NCBI RefSeq assembly: GCF_022376445.1
Contig: NW_025955008.1
Location: 205,101 to 269,100 of the forward strand
DNA: 64,000 nucleotides
DNA from: Fomitopsis serialis
Lineage: Eukaryota > Basidiomycota > Agaricomycetes > Polyporales > Fomitopsidaceae
Direction of reading: 5' to 3'
Part shown: positions 22,965 through 34,200 of the stretch, piece by piece
Numbering within the stretch: the stretch's first letter is position 1
How the letters are laid out: every line of letters starts with the position of its first letter
Notes under the pieces: generated by a model
Database searches by the model: none
Told to the model about the DNA's origin: nothing
The model's input: the letters and a program-made list of their open reading frames with translations, nothing else
Program-made: the position numbers and the translations under genes

Positions 22965-24112
22965 GTCTGAGGGAGCGTCAAGGTGATCAGGCTACGGCGA
23001 GTCGTTGCGGATGTCGTACCAGACGAACGTGTGGGGGCCATGGGTGGTCTCGCGCTTTATAAATTGTTCGACCGCAACCTCGAGGGCACTCGCGTCGTTA
23101 CTCTCCGATCACTTCAGGCCTCGAAGCTGTCAACTTGTGATATATCATGAAGCGTCCGCCACACCGATCGCCCGGGCTTTACCCAATGGAACGACCGTGA
23201 CAACTGCATGAGGCAGCAACAAACCAAAGAGCACGGCAATGTTCAAATCGAAAACATTGCCGCTCTCTGCTGTTGGTCCCAAGTCCCCCAAGACTTCGAC
23301 GATGACATTCAGACGCGCCGTTCGACGTCTGCTATCACAGTACGAACATGTCACAGAAAACGAATCACTCATCAGCGATCTCCTCCTCGGAATCGGGGTG
23401 TCTTCGCTGACATGAGCCAAGAATCTGTCACCAGCGTGCTGAGCCCGAACGCGCTGCGGCTCGAACCAACAAGTCTTTCGTGCTGTTTCTGTACTGAGAC
23501 GCATGCTACTATCGCTGTAAGGCCTACAACGACCGCGTGCGTCTCAGTACATAAAACGTCGCTCACTGTACCATGTCGCATAGGTACGGCACTGAAGTAC
23601 AGTGTTACGCAGGGCGATGAGAACACGGTGAAGATCACTCTTCACGCGTTTGCATTCTCGTCACGTCGGCCCGTTGGCTAGCGGTGGGCCATTTCGCACG
23701 GTGGACGCGCCGTAAGTACGGCACATCAACGCGATCGCAAGACTCCTCTTCAAGCTCAAGTTCTGCCAGTCACGCGTGGTGCGTTTCCGTCTTCGACGCC
23801 GAGTCGAACCCGCTCAAATTCCAGTTCCCCGTAGTAAAGGTGCAGTAATCCATCGACGTGGCGGACTTGAGTGCTCTGGTTTCCACCGTTCGCGGTGCCC
23901 ATAGTGTGTCCAGGACGGCGTGACGCTCGCGAATGTATACAGACGGTGACAGACCTACACCCGGAACCGTCAAACTGAACGTCCACGTCAACGCCGGCCA
24001 CCGGCCGATCTATCATGCAAAGCTGTCTCGGAGGGACTCTTGACCCGCGGTGGCAACGTCTTCGAAATGTCGGGTCCTCCGCCGGCTTCTTCATTAATTG
24101 CGTACCATGCAC
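22965..24112. repeat. Segmental duplication, copy 1 (decayed)
   Basis: This segment is similar, with gaps, to about 26500-27440. Shared blocks include ggatgtcgt.ccagacgaa, ttcgctgacatgagcc, gtgctgagcccga.cgcgct, cactcttcacgcgtt and (g/c)aacgtcttcg..atgtcg. On the minus strand, its far end (about 24000-24100) matches the last exon of the AT-hook coiled-coil gene (27303-27440). It is thus a displaced copy of that gene's 3' end and downstream DNA. No intact ORF remains. Confidence 0.75.
23056..23065 (-). promoter_or_regulatory. TATA box of small-TM gene copy 1
   Basis: tttataaatt lies about 100 bases upstream of the ATG at 22958. The duplicated upstream region has tttatacatt at 26586-26595 in the same relative place. 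Confidence 0.5.
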
Positions 24113-24241
24113 AAAAGACCAGCAACGCGATGCTCACTTGACTGAAGGCATTGACGACTTCATATGGTCTCCCACCTCCCTCAGGCTACGGGAGACTGTC
24201 AGCGACCCGCAGAAAGAACACTCGTGGTCGCAACGTGAAGA

Positions 24242-24975
24242 GAATTAGTGAGCTCATCCGGTGTTCACGCTCGCCCAACCCGGGTATGCGCGACTTGACT
24301 GGGCAAATCGTAGACGGCGGTGTGCCAGTGGTCCAACATCGTCTCTCGTTCGTCCAGCCATCGGTAAGGATTAGATCTGCAATGATCTTAAGTGTAACTT
24401 GGTACATACATTGATACAATCACACATCCCGTCTTCCTCATCGTCGTATCCGTCTGACCCTCGCACGCAGTCAGACGGACACGCCGAATCTACACCTCAG
24501 AAGCAGGAGGGGCGCGCAGCACTACGCACCGCTTCCCAGCCTGTGATCGCATTCCTCAGGCAGGCGGTCGGACCGGGAGGAGGAGGAGGAGGAGGGAATT
24601 CCATTGAAACAACGTAAGCCGCTCGAGACACTTTAAAATGACTGTCTTGCCTAACGTTTAACCCGGTCGTCTAAGCCAATGGCGACAAGCCATTGCATCA
24701 CCGCCGGGAGCTCGATGCGTCTGTCGTAGGTAGGCCTCGGAGGAATGGAACCTGGGTCGGTCGTGTCGGTGCGGTCCATCGACGATACAGTCAGATCGTT
24801 GTCCGCTCGGGGAGTCTGGTTCCCAATAGCTCGTGACATCACAGCCAAAAGCGCCGCAGTGTTTGTTAGAGGAAGCCGGGAGGCGAGGGAAGAAGCACAT
24901 CGTACATTGGCGGAAGGTCAAGTTTGACCATAGAGTTGACCATAAAGAGAACGAGCATTTGAGAGAGCACAACTT
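24242..24975 (-). pseudogene. Decayed fragment of the multi-TM RING gene
   Basis: Minus-strand translation near 24690-24920 has FFPRLPA, then SGQRSDCI..GPHRHDRPRFHSSEA. This parallels FFPRLPA, SGQRSDRI..RQHQHDTPFHPSEA in the last exon of the RING gene at 19868. The flank at 24260-24370 matches the flank at 19640-19860. The RING exons and the TM region are not found, and frames are broken. It is the remnant of a second tandem copy. A (GGA)n tract lies at about 24577-24597. Confidence 0.7.
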
Positions 24976-25476
24976 AGACGTTTGGGGGCGGGTGCCAGTG
25001 GACGGAGGCAACGAGAGCCGAGCGGAGGAGGACTGAGGAGGGTGACCGACGCGGATGGTGGATGATGATGATGAACTCAGCATTTATTAACCGCAACAAG
25101 CAAGCAATGTGCTAAGACGCGGCGGACGCCGGCCTGTGCATGGGCGGGCGTTAAAACGCGCCACCCAGACCTGCGCCCCGTTCGAGGGTAGTGTAGTAGT
25201 CTGTATGCGTGAGGATTTGTACTGTAATGGTTAGGCAGTCAAGTCGGGGAATGAAGCAGTGTCTAGTGGTGTAGTCTGAGGTCGGGACGTAGCTCGCATG
25301 ATAATAAATAGCGAATAAAGAAGAAATAAGTGGGAAGCATACTGTCCATACTCGGCTCTCCGGCCCCGTCCTTCTCCTAGGGATGCAAGCCGGGATTGCT
25401 CCCCTAGTGCACGATGTGTCGATGGTGGTGATGGGTAGGGTGTGGGGACGGTACTTCGCCGTGCAGCTAGTACCGT

Positions 25477-25830
25477 TTAGTCTTCGTCGTCCTCGTCGTT
25501 CTCCGCCTCTCCCTCGTCCTGGCCCTGGTCCTCCTCTCCGCTCGGGTCTCCGTCTTCTTCGTCCTCCGCGTCTTCTTCTTTCGCTTCCTGTTCCTGGTCT
25601 TCTTCGCCCCATCCGCCTGGCGGGTCTCCCGTCTTCGTGAACGCATTGCTTGACGCGGATGGTGGAGGCCGCTGGTGGCATCACAAACAAAGAAGTGTTC
25701 TGCCACAATAGACGCTTGCCGGCTACTTACTGTATCACTTATGTTCTGCAACGGAAACGAAGTACGTTCACCGCTCGCTCCGAGTCGCTCGGTCGAAACT
25801 GATCGCACTCAGTTGATGTACCATGACCTC
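25477..25830 (-). CDS. Possible gene fragment with acidic tail
   Basis: A minus-strand frame ends in a strongly acidic run (GDPPGGWGEEDQEQEAKEED, continuing Glu/Asp-rich to the stop at 25477-25479). It is coding-like, but the upstream exons are unclear: candidate donors near 25735 and acceptors near 25655 give no unique model. The alternative frame on this strand is an Arg-rich run, a typical shadow of acidic coding DNA. It lies between the small-TM and RING remnants of the decayed cassette. Function unknown. Confidence 0.3.
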
Positions 25831-26048
25831 ATACAAAACGAAAGCCATAAGACGCGATGCCTATTCTGTAATTCCAAACACCGTTGAAGACCTAACCGCT
25901 TCCCATGTTATGATACACTGCACAGGACTTGTCATCAACACTGCAAGCCCGCGGACCATGACGACAAGAGACTTACCGGCGAAGAGTTTGCTACTCCTAC
26001 CCCTCCGGTACGCCACCCTATTGGACCACTGGCGTAGCTGTCACAAGA

Positions 26049-26446
26049 TTAGTACCGCAACAACGAGGGTGACTCGGACTCCCGTGCTCGCGACGAACCT
26101 TGCAGAGGCTGCGATTCTCGTGCTTCCTGCCGCTGCCGCTGTCGCGTCGCTTCCGGGGCCTGCCGTGCTGGCTCTGCCCGCGGTCGCGACATCTTAGCGG
26201 AACTTATGATTACTGTCGTCGTGATGCACCAGCCGATCGCGAGGAGAATCAGAATCATTTTCAAAGTCGGCCACGTAGGTAAGGGCGAGCTGGTACTAGT
26301 AGAAACAAAACAGCATTTGGTCAATACATCATTCTGGAATAGGCACCGGGCACGTACTTCTGCTCCAATAGCTGCTGTATTTGTGCCACGATGATCCCTT
26401 GCTGCCTCAACATCTCGTACAGCACCAACAAGATGAGGATATTGCA
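26049..26446 (-). pseudogene. Small two-TM protein, decayed cassette copy
   Basis: Exon 1-like sequence (about 26358-26446) reads ILILLVLYEMLRQQGIIVAQ, then QIQQLLEQ, and ends at a gtacgt donor in phase 2, as in copy 1. Exon 2 (26049 to about 26295) gives TM2 (KMILILLAIGWCITTTVII) and an Arg/Gln-rich tail. The start ATG of copy 1 is replaced here by atatc, and a stop lies a few codons upstream. Only the internal Met of EMLRQQ could start translation, which would remove most of TM1. It is probably a pseudogene; use of the shortened start is possible. Confidence 0.6.
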
Positions 26447-26499
26447 GAGAATATTAATTATTGACAATCACTTGGAAAATTACCGGTCCATGGTGGTGT

Positions 26500-27440
26500 C
26501 TGAGGAGGGAGCGTGGACAGGCTGCACCGAGGCGTCGTGGATGTCGTGCCAGACGAAGACGTTGAGGGCAGAGATGGCCTGGCACTTTATACATTGTTGA
26601 ACTGTAGCCCCGATGACATTCACGCCGTTACCCACCGATCACTTCACAGATGACAGTACGAACATGACAAGGTAAACAAGTACTTGTCAACGATCGACAC
26701 CTCGAGGTCTCATCGATTCATCGCTGACATGAGCCGAGAACCTATCACTGTGCTGAGCCCGAGCGCGCTTCGGCTCGAACTAGCACAGTACGTCGCGTTG
26801 CTTCTGTACTGAAACGCACGCCTGGGGCAAGAGATCTCTAGCCTGAGGCGTCGTTGACCGTACTGTACCACAAAACAATAGCACTGATATACAGCGCCGG
26901 AATGATGTGAACGCTGGTGAAGCTCACTCTTCACGCGTTCACATTCTCGTCACATCGGTGCATTGGCCGGCAACTGACCGTCTCGCACGGCGGACAGGCA
27001 GTTTGGAGGGCGTACCACCAGTCTGGCACGTCAATCGCATGATGGATCTTCTGTCCTTTCCTGTCTACACTTCGAACCCGCTAAGAGCGACACACCTTAA
27101 ACCCGGGCGCCGGCGTTCGTCAAGTTTCTGGCTTTCCCGCCCATACTGGAGGTACCGATTGTAGCAGGGTGCTCTGGCTGCCGCTATTCGTGATGCGCAT
27201 AGCGCGTCCACGACATACTACAGAAATATGTCATAGAATGCCAGTGGGGAGGGGAATTCATGGTTGTACACAGACCCGCACCCGTCAAATTGAACGTCTG
27301 AATTAGCGCCGGCCACCCAAACTACCGAAGCTGCCAAAGGCCGAACTTCCTCTGCCGCCGAACACAGATCTCGGGGGAACTGTATCTGTCTCCTTGACCG
27401 GTGACAACGTCTTCGGGATGTCGAGCCCTCCGCCGCCCTC
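26500..27440. repeat. Segmental duplication, copy 2 (probable source)
   Basis: This is the counterpart of 22965-24112. It runs from the promoter of the decayed small-TM copy to the last exon of the AT-hook gene, which is in frame here and broken in copy 1. Copy 2 is therefore the likelier source. Confidence 0.7.
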
Positions 27441-29474
27441 CAGTCACATCATGGTCAGCTCAGTTTACGGGCTTCGTTTCCTGTGTAGGCTCACCTGCGG
27501 AAGTTGGTTCCAATCGAACGACACCGGCTGCGAAGACGGGAACAAGTTGATTTTCCGTTTCTTCTTGACCGGCGTCGGTACATGCTCTTCATCATCTCCA
27601 TCCACCGCGGGGGCAGGAGCTGCTATCGAGACGCTGGCCTTACGTCCCGGCTTGCCTTTGTTGAGAGTAGCGGAGGCGGCGGGCTTCTTCGCCTTCGCCT
27701 TCGCCTTGGGGGGTTCTTCGTCGTCATCGTCAACCTCATCTTTGTCCTTGGTCTTCCCCTTGTTCTTCTTCAGAGGCGGCTCGTCGTCGGATTCGTGCGT
27801 GTCATTGACCTTCCGCTTCCCCTTACGATCCGTAGCGGGTTTGGCGACCACTTCAACCTCGTCTTCCTCAGGTCGTTTCTTCCTCGGACGCCCCCTCTTC
27901 CTCTTAACCTCCTGAGTCTTCGGTGGGCTGTCGGGCTCAACCATGACGACATCGTCATCATCAGAGCCGTTGATCTGCCGAGACGTCGCCGCCACGCTCT
28001 GGTGTTGAATCTTGGGTTTTCGCGGAGGCGCGGGTGGCGAAGGCGACGGGGGAGCTCTTTCATCTGCAGTAGCAGCGTCCTCTCCTTCATGGTCAGATAT
28101 CGAAGGCGGGACGAAAGCAGAATCTGCGGGAGAGGCCTGAACACGGCCACGACCGTGCTAAGAACATCGTACAATTGAACAAGAGTCGACCAACGCCTTA
28201 CCTTGCCCGTCATCATCACATTGGAGGTCACACGCAGAGCTTGAAGTTGCGCTTCCGCCTGCACCAATCGTGCATTAACTTCCTCTGCTTCTGCCTCTGC
28301 CTTGTCAGCATCGCTGCGCGCCTCGTCAATAGCTTTCTGTCGTAGGATGTAGGTTCGTATCGGTTCAGCGGACGCGAGTCAGTTGCGAGGTCGGGCGTGC
28401 GCACCTGATACTCGTCCATCGAGGTTCTGTACTGTTCGAAAGATGTTTTGTATCTGGCTATCTTCGCTTTCAGTTTCTCCGCATTCTCAACTCGCTCTCT
28501 CAATTCTTCCTCTAGTTCCTCGACGCGGGTCTCTAGCTCCTTGACGCGAACCTCGAGTTCGATCCTGCTGCGTCGTAGGGTGTCCATCTCGGCCCCCTCA
28601 CGGCTTTCGAGTGTGCGCCACTTCTCCAGCTGCCGTCGGAGGTCAGCTATGGTCCGTTCACCCTCAGCGTGCTTGGCCTCCAGCTCGGCGTAGGAAGATT
28701 TGAGTCCATCCAAATGCAGACTTGTGCGTTCGAGATTAGTCGCGGAACTGCTCGTAGAGGCAACAAGAGCGTTGTGTTCGATCCGTAGTTTCGATAATGC
28801 ATCCTGGATGCCGGGAAAGTACGCACATATGACAAGGCAAAACTCTGATATTCACGACTGTGTAGATAAGAACAGCATTTGCGAATTTGACGTACCTCAG
28901 TGGCGTCCTTTCCCTTGGTTGTCGCAGCCAACTCCTTCACCGTATCCTCCAACTGAGCAGAAAGAGTAGCGCATCGCTCTTCCAGCTCCTCGCTCAATTC
29001 CAGCGTCTCCTCTTCATGCGTCCTCTGCCGCTCCTCCAACTCCCGCTCCAGGTCCAGCACGCGCCTCTCAAGGTCAAATTCCCGACGCTGAAAGCCGATG
29101 AGCCGGTAGTCGCGCTGCAGACGGGCGAGTTTCTCGAGGCGGATCGCCTCTCGCTCTTTGAGAGCCGCGAAGTGCTCGCGATCCAGCTCGATCACAGTCC
29201 GCGCGTGCGCCATACGATGAATCGCCTGTATCGCATCGCAGCCGCTGATCCACTCAGCTCGCTCCTGCTGAAACTGCTTCTGCATACTGGCCACGGCGTC
29301 GGACCCGCGGCTTTGTTCCTCGGTGAGGGCCTGGCGGAGCTTGTCGATGGTGTGCTCGAGCGTACGCTTTTTGGTAATGAGCTCTTCAATCTGTTCCTGC
29401 TTCTTTGCGGCCATCGCTTCCATGGGCCCGGATGATGGAGCAGAGCGCAGAGGAGTTGGAACCCGACGAGACAT
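27303..29474 (-). CDS. Coiled-coil protein with AT-hook and basic C-terminus
   Basis: Five or more exons. The start is the ATG of MSRRVPTPLRSAPSSGPMEA (29474). Residues 20-190 and the next two exons are long coiled coil (ERRVLDLERELEERQ, RVKELETRVEELEEELRERV). The intron between DEYQ and KAIDEARSD is about 28336-28402. The C-terminal third is disordered with alternating acidic and basic runs and holds one AT-hook core, KRKRGRPRKKR, which suggests binding to the DNA minor groove. The last exon (27303 to about 27430) follows FDWNQLPQ with GGGGLDIPKTLSP and ends FGSFGSLGGRR. Likely nuclear. I do not recognise a named orthologue. Confidence 0.75.
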
Positions 29475-29802
29475 TGTTCCAATAGATGACATGTAAGCTA
29501 ACAACGCAAGAAAGGAGCGAAAGAGACAAGAAACCAGTAACAAAATCCAAGCGAGCCAGGCGGCGAGACACAAACGCAGGACGGGGACACCGCGTCAGAC
29601 CGCGTCCGAGTCGAAGAGTCGACGAAGACAGAACACAATGGCCGACGCGGAGGAAGGCGCGGTCGACGCGACCACGTGAGGGATAAGAGGATATTCAACT
29701 CCTGACAAGGGACTTAACCTGCAAAACTATGCAGCGCCTCAGTGGCTCGCTGCGCTCAGTGCGCTGCCTCCTCCTAATTCTCTAAGTACCTCTGGAGCAA
29801 CC

Positions 29803-30755
29803 ATGTCACCTTCCACTCAACCAGTGCGGAATATCACGGTCAAGGTTCCGCGACACAACTCTCAGCGGATTGGCCCAGTAGTAACGGCTCAAGTTGAGAC
29901 GTTTGCTCGTGAAGGGAAAGTGCGCGTCGACGTCCGACAAACCGCGTATGAGCCCAGCAGTGCACTAGCGCAGGCCATTGTGAGTCCCTCAATGGGAAGC
30001 TCGGTTTTCACGCGAAGTGCTGAGTGTATACATGCGCCAGGAAAGCGCGTCCGAATGGAACTCGCTACTCCTCACGGCCCGAGCTGAGAGAGGGCCGCAG
30101 TGGGATATAGGCACTCAGCAGTACGTACTCACACACATCGAGCTACTCCAGGGCAGTCGCTGACGACTCCGTGAAAAGGTTCCTCGTTGAAGAGTACTCA
30201 GAGCTCTACTACGACCCCAGCCCTTTGCTCGAATACCAAAAAGAGGGCAAGTCGCCCGCAGACGGTGACGGCGGCGCATCGACAAGCCAGAGTGCATCGA
30301 ACGACCGGCAGATGTCCGACCTGCCTGGCACGCCGAAATCGCAGCCGTCTCGTACACACAATTCTTCCATCGCGCCACACCATGTACCCCAGCAGTTCTT
30401 CGCGAACCAAGGCACACCCAACATGGGCTCGCCTCGACACCCGTTCCCCCCGTCCGCGCAGGGCATGGGCCCGCCTGGCATGGGGCTCGGCAACATGGGC
30501 GGCATGGGCATGGGCGCCGTTCCGCCTGGCCAGTTCTACGGCAACAACGCCGACTCCCCTATGCGCATGAACAATGCCGGGATGGCCCAGACTATGGGTG
30601 GTATGAACATGAACATGTCGGGCATGGGAATGGGCATGGGCATGCACGGCGGACCAGACATGGGGATGGGGATGGGGATGAACTCGCCGGATCCAAGGCG
30701 GCGAATGACGCGGGCGATGAGCGGTGAGGACGGCTTTGGCCCTATGCACGGGTAG
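29803..30755 (+). CDS. Uncharacterised protein with Met/Gly-rich tail
   Basis: The start is the ATG of MSPSTQPVRNITVKVPRHN. Exon 1 is compact and coding-like (GKVRVDVRQTAYEPSSALAQ). Exon 2 begins after gtgagt...cgccag (about 30060) with ESASEWNSLLLTARAE. To keep frame into KRFLVEEYSELYYDPSPLL, an intron of only about 31 nt (gtacgt...ctccag, near 30120-30152) is needed, shorter than its neighbours. The last 100 residues are low-complexity with many GMG and MGM repeats. The first 130 residues may be a folded domain. No family is recognised. Transcription is divergent from the AT-hook gene, with a 330-bp shared promoter. Confidence 0.65.
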
Positions 30756-31284
30756 GTGATCGCAGCGGGAGTCGAAGTGTATCCACGTCTAGCTGCAACC
30801 TATGCGGTGAGGCTCACGTTCATATCCTGATCTACCCTAGGCCTGAGACTCGCATTATAGACGACTTGTGCATCGCACATGGGGCCCGGACTCCAGGATG
30901 CGACGACTACTTAGGACTGTCCCGAGATGCAGTTCTCGATCCTCATAAGTAGCCTCGAATGCCTGGCACGATCGCGGACTGAACGTGCAGTCGTGCGTAC
31001 TGTCTGCACGATATCATCAGCCATCTCACAGCGTCGACAAGCGTATCGGTCACCGTCATGTATCGCATCACCCTAGTATAACCTCCATGTAGATTAAGAC
31101 GTATAGTAGAACAAGCAGACGGTAGATGGTATACAGTGGTACATGATAGCGTAAGAAACTGTCAGGCTACAAACCAAGCTTGCGCTACAAGAATTCAGAT
31201 CAGTGCATCGTCAACGGGCCTGCCCAAGAAACCAGTATGCTGGAAGGACGTTCTCCATAGGATTCGTTAAGCGTGAATGATCCT
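30756..31284. other. 3' intergenic region between convergent genes
   Basis: About 530 bases, more AT-rich than the flanking exons. No gene, repeat or clear motif is seen. Confidence 0.5.
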
Positions 31285-34200
31285 CTATGTTTGTTCCCAG
31301 CCTCCACCGTCATCGTCGCCGCCGCCCCAGGCGTTCGAGTTGCCCCAACCACCGTCAGCGGCAGGAGGGGCTGGTGTCGTTTCATTATTATCATCGTCAT
31401 CGTCACCGCCGGCGTTCTTGCCCTTCTTCTTGTTCTTCTTGTTCTTCGCGGTCTTCTTCGCGTTCTTGGGGTCCGGAGGCGCGGCAGCGGATGTCGTACG
31501 CGAAACGGCCTCAGGAGTGGCAGCAGCTGTCGGAGCGGCTGTGGACGCAGCAGTAGGAGGGGCCTCGTCCTCGTCCTTGGCACCTTTCTTGCCTTTCTTT
31601 TTCTTTCCCTTCTTGACAGGGATGGCCCACTCGTCCTCATCAGCTTTCTTCTTCGCCTCTTCCTCCTCTTCCTCTTTCCTCTTTGCCTCCTCTTCCGCTT
31701 TCCTCGTAGCTTCAGCGTCATCTTCTGCTTTCTTCGTAGCCTCAGCATCCTCCTCAGCATTCTTCGAGGCCCCTGCAGTTTCCGCCGCCGCTTTCTCCTC
31801 CTCGGCCTTCCTAGCGGCCTCCTCTTCATCCGCCTTCTGTCTGGCAGCCTCCGATTCTGCCTCCTCAGCTTGCTTCCTCGCAGCCTCCTCTTCCACCGCT
31901 TTCTTCCGCGCAGCCTCTTCCTCGTCTGCTTTGGCCTTGGCTTCGTCCTCTGCCTTCCGAGCCGCTTCTTCTTCCTCTGTCTTCCGCCGAGCCTCCTCGG
32001 CCCTCTGCGCAGCTTCCTCCTCGGCCCTCTGCGCAGCTTCCTCCTCGGCCCTCCTCTGTGCAGCCTCCTCCTCGGCTTTCTGGGCGGCGGCAGCAACCTC
32101 TGCGGCTTGTTTGGCAGCCTCCTCCTGTGCCTTCCGCTCTTCCTCCTGTCTCCTCTTCTCTTCTTGCTCTTTCGCAGGATCAGCACCACTGCCCCACAAG
32201 GTACTTCCAATGCCACCGAACCCGCCAAAGCCTCCAGCGTTGCTCGACGGTTTGGCACCCCAACTACCGCCACTGAGGAAGCTCGAAAACCCGCCTGGTT
32301 TCGGATGACCAGGGGAGCCCACCAAGTCCGAGAAACCCGCCGACTCGGGCTCCTTCGTGGCGCTCGTCTCGTTCTCAGGGAACCAGCCAGTGAACGGCGT
32401 CGATGCCCCGGTCTTGGGTGCGTCCTTCTTCTCCGTGGCAGCCACAGACGGAGTGCCATCAGGCATCGTGGGCGGCATATCCCATACTGGTGGCGGAGGG
32501 ACGACCGTATCGTCGTGCGCGGGAGGCCACAGGGAGGAGACGGCGTCGACGAGTGAGCTGGCGGGCTCTGCAGGCAACGGCTCTGGGTCAGCCCTGGGCG
32601 TCGCCACCTTCGACGTTGACTGAGGTGTCGGCGCCTTCGATGCCTTAGGGGTGGTCGCCTTGGGGGTGGGTGCCTTCGACGTCTCCTTGGGCGTAGGGGC
32701 CTTGGAAACCGCCTTCGGCGTAGGTGCCTTGGAAACTGTCTTCGGTGTGGGCGCGACAGACTGCTCCTTGGGCGTCGGAGCTTTCGACGTCTCCTTGGGT
32801 GTCGGGGCCTTCGAGACCTCCTTGGGTGTTGGAGCTTTCGAGACCTCGGGCGTCGGGGCTTTCGAGACTTCCTTCGGCGTCGGGGCTTTCGAGACTTCCC
32901 TCGGTGTTGGAAGCTTGGACTCCCTCGGCGTTGGCGCTTTGGAGGGCTCCTTAGGCGTCGACGGGGCGGTCAGCTCCTTAGGGATCGGAGGAGCCGTAGC
33001 CTCCTTGAGACTGGGGATCCGAGAGACCTCCCTGGGAGTCGGGGGCGCGGTAGCCTCCCTTGGTGTTGCCGCCTTCGATGCCTCCTTCGGGGTCGTCGGC
33101 TTAGACACGACCTCCCATGGTGTCGCAACCTTGGAGGCTTCTCGAGGCGTGATCGGGCTGAGCTCCTCCCTTGTCATCGTCGGTACTGTCGACCTCGACG
33201 ACTCTACTCTGGAAACTGCAGGAGACTGATACTTCGACGCTGAGCCCCAAACCGAGCTGAGTGCCTCCGCCAACTGGCCACTCCTCCCTGAGTCCGCCGA
33301 ACGACCAGACACGTTCACAGACCGGTCAAGGGTCGCAGGGCGCGGCGTCTCCGGGATGATTTCTCGCTGCTTGCCCTTGTCGACGGGCGTACGTGTCTCG
33401 GACCGCATTGCGCTACGCGTAGTCGAAGACCGCGAGAGCTCCGGGCGAGTTGTCTCTACGCTTGGCGAGCGCGGTGCATAGCTGACGCGTGAACTCGGGG
33501 CAGCTTGGGAGGGCTCCCTCGAGGGTACTCGCGAGGGCTGTCGTGACCTGTCCGACTGAGTGGAGAGGATCGTAACATTGTCTTCTGGAGACTCGTCGGG
33601 CTCGTCTTCTTCCGCACGATGACCGCTCTCGTTGTACACGATTGACGCAGGGCCGCTGAAAAGAAGACATCAATCCGTGTGTCGTTAATGCGGCTGTCTC
33701 ATACGTACTATCTGGTCTTTCCCTATTATTCGCGACGGACGTGAGCGTCGATTTCAAGCGAACGAGTTGGCTCGACTTACATTGTCCAACCACTTGATGC
33801 GGGCCCTGAACTCCGTCAGCCCAAAGTGGATTTCGATATTGAACACGATGGTCCAGTAGGTCTTCCCATTCCTGCCCTGTTTCGATTGTGCGCTCCCTGC
33901 CAGAGGGGACAGGTCCGCACGTACGTAACACAGAGTCGAGAAGTTGTCTATGCATTAGATGTCAGTAACAGTCAATAAGCATGTGCTGGTCGGCACAGGT
34001 GAGGGTACTAACCGGCATTTCTGAGGATCCACTTGGGCACTGACCCTCCGCCTCTATAACACCAAATCTCGACTTCAAAGACGGACAACGTTGACAGGTT
34101 CGTGACCTCCGTGCAGTACTTTCTACTGAATACTGTCGACTCTTTCACACGCACGCCCTAGCGGACACACAACACCTTAGTACAATCGAAAGGCAGGGGG

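Noticed and set aside
25151..25708. Arg/Gly-rich minus-strand frame
   Set aside because: It is the alternate frame of the acidic stretch on the same strand. Arg-rich runs of this type arise from GAG/GAC-rich coding DNA.
31273..32556. Long plus-strand open frames, Leu/Arg-rich and Ser-rich, of 340-430 residues
   Set aside because: They lie antisense to the Glu/Ala/Lys repeat of the Hsp70-like tail. The composition is the expected shadow of GAG/GCC/AAG codons, and no independent start or splice support exists.
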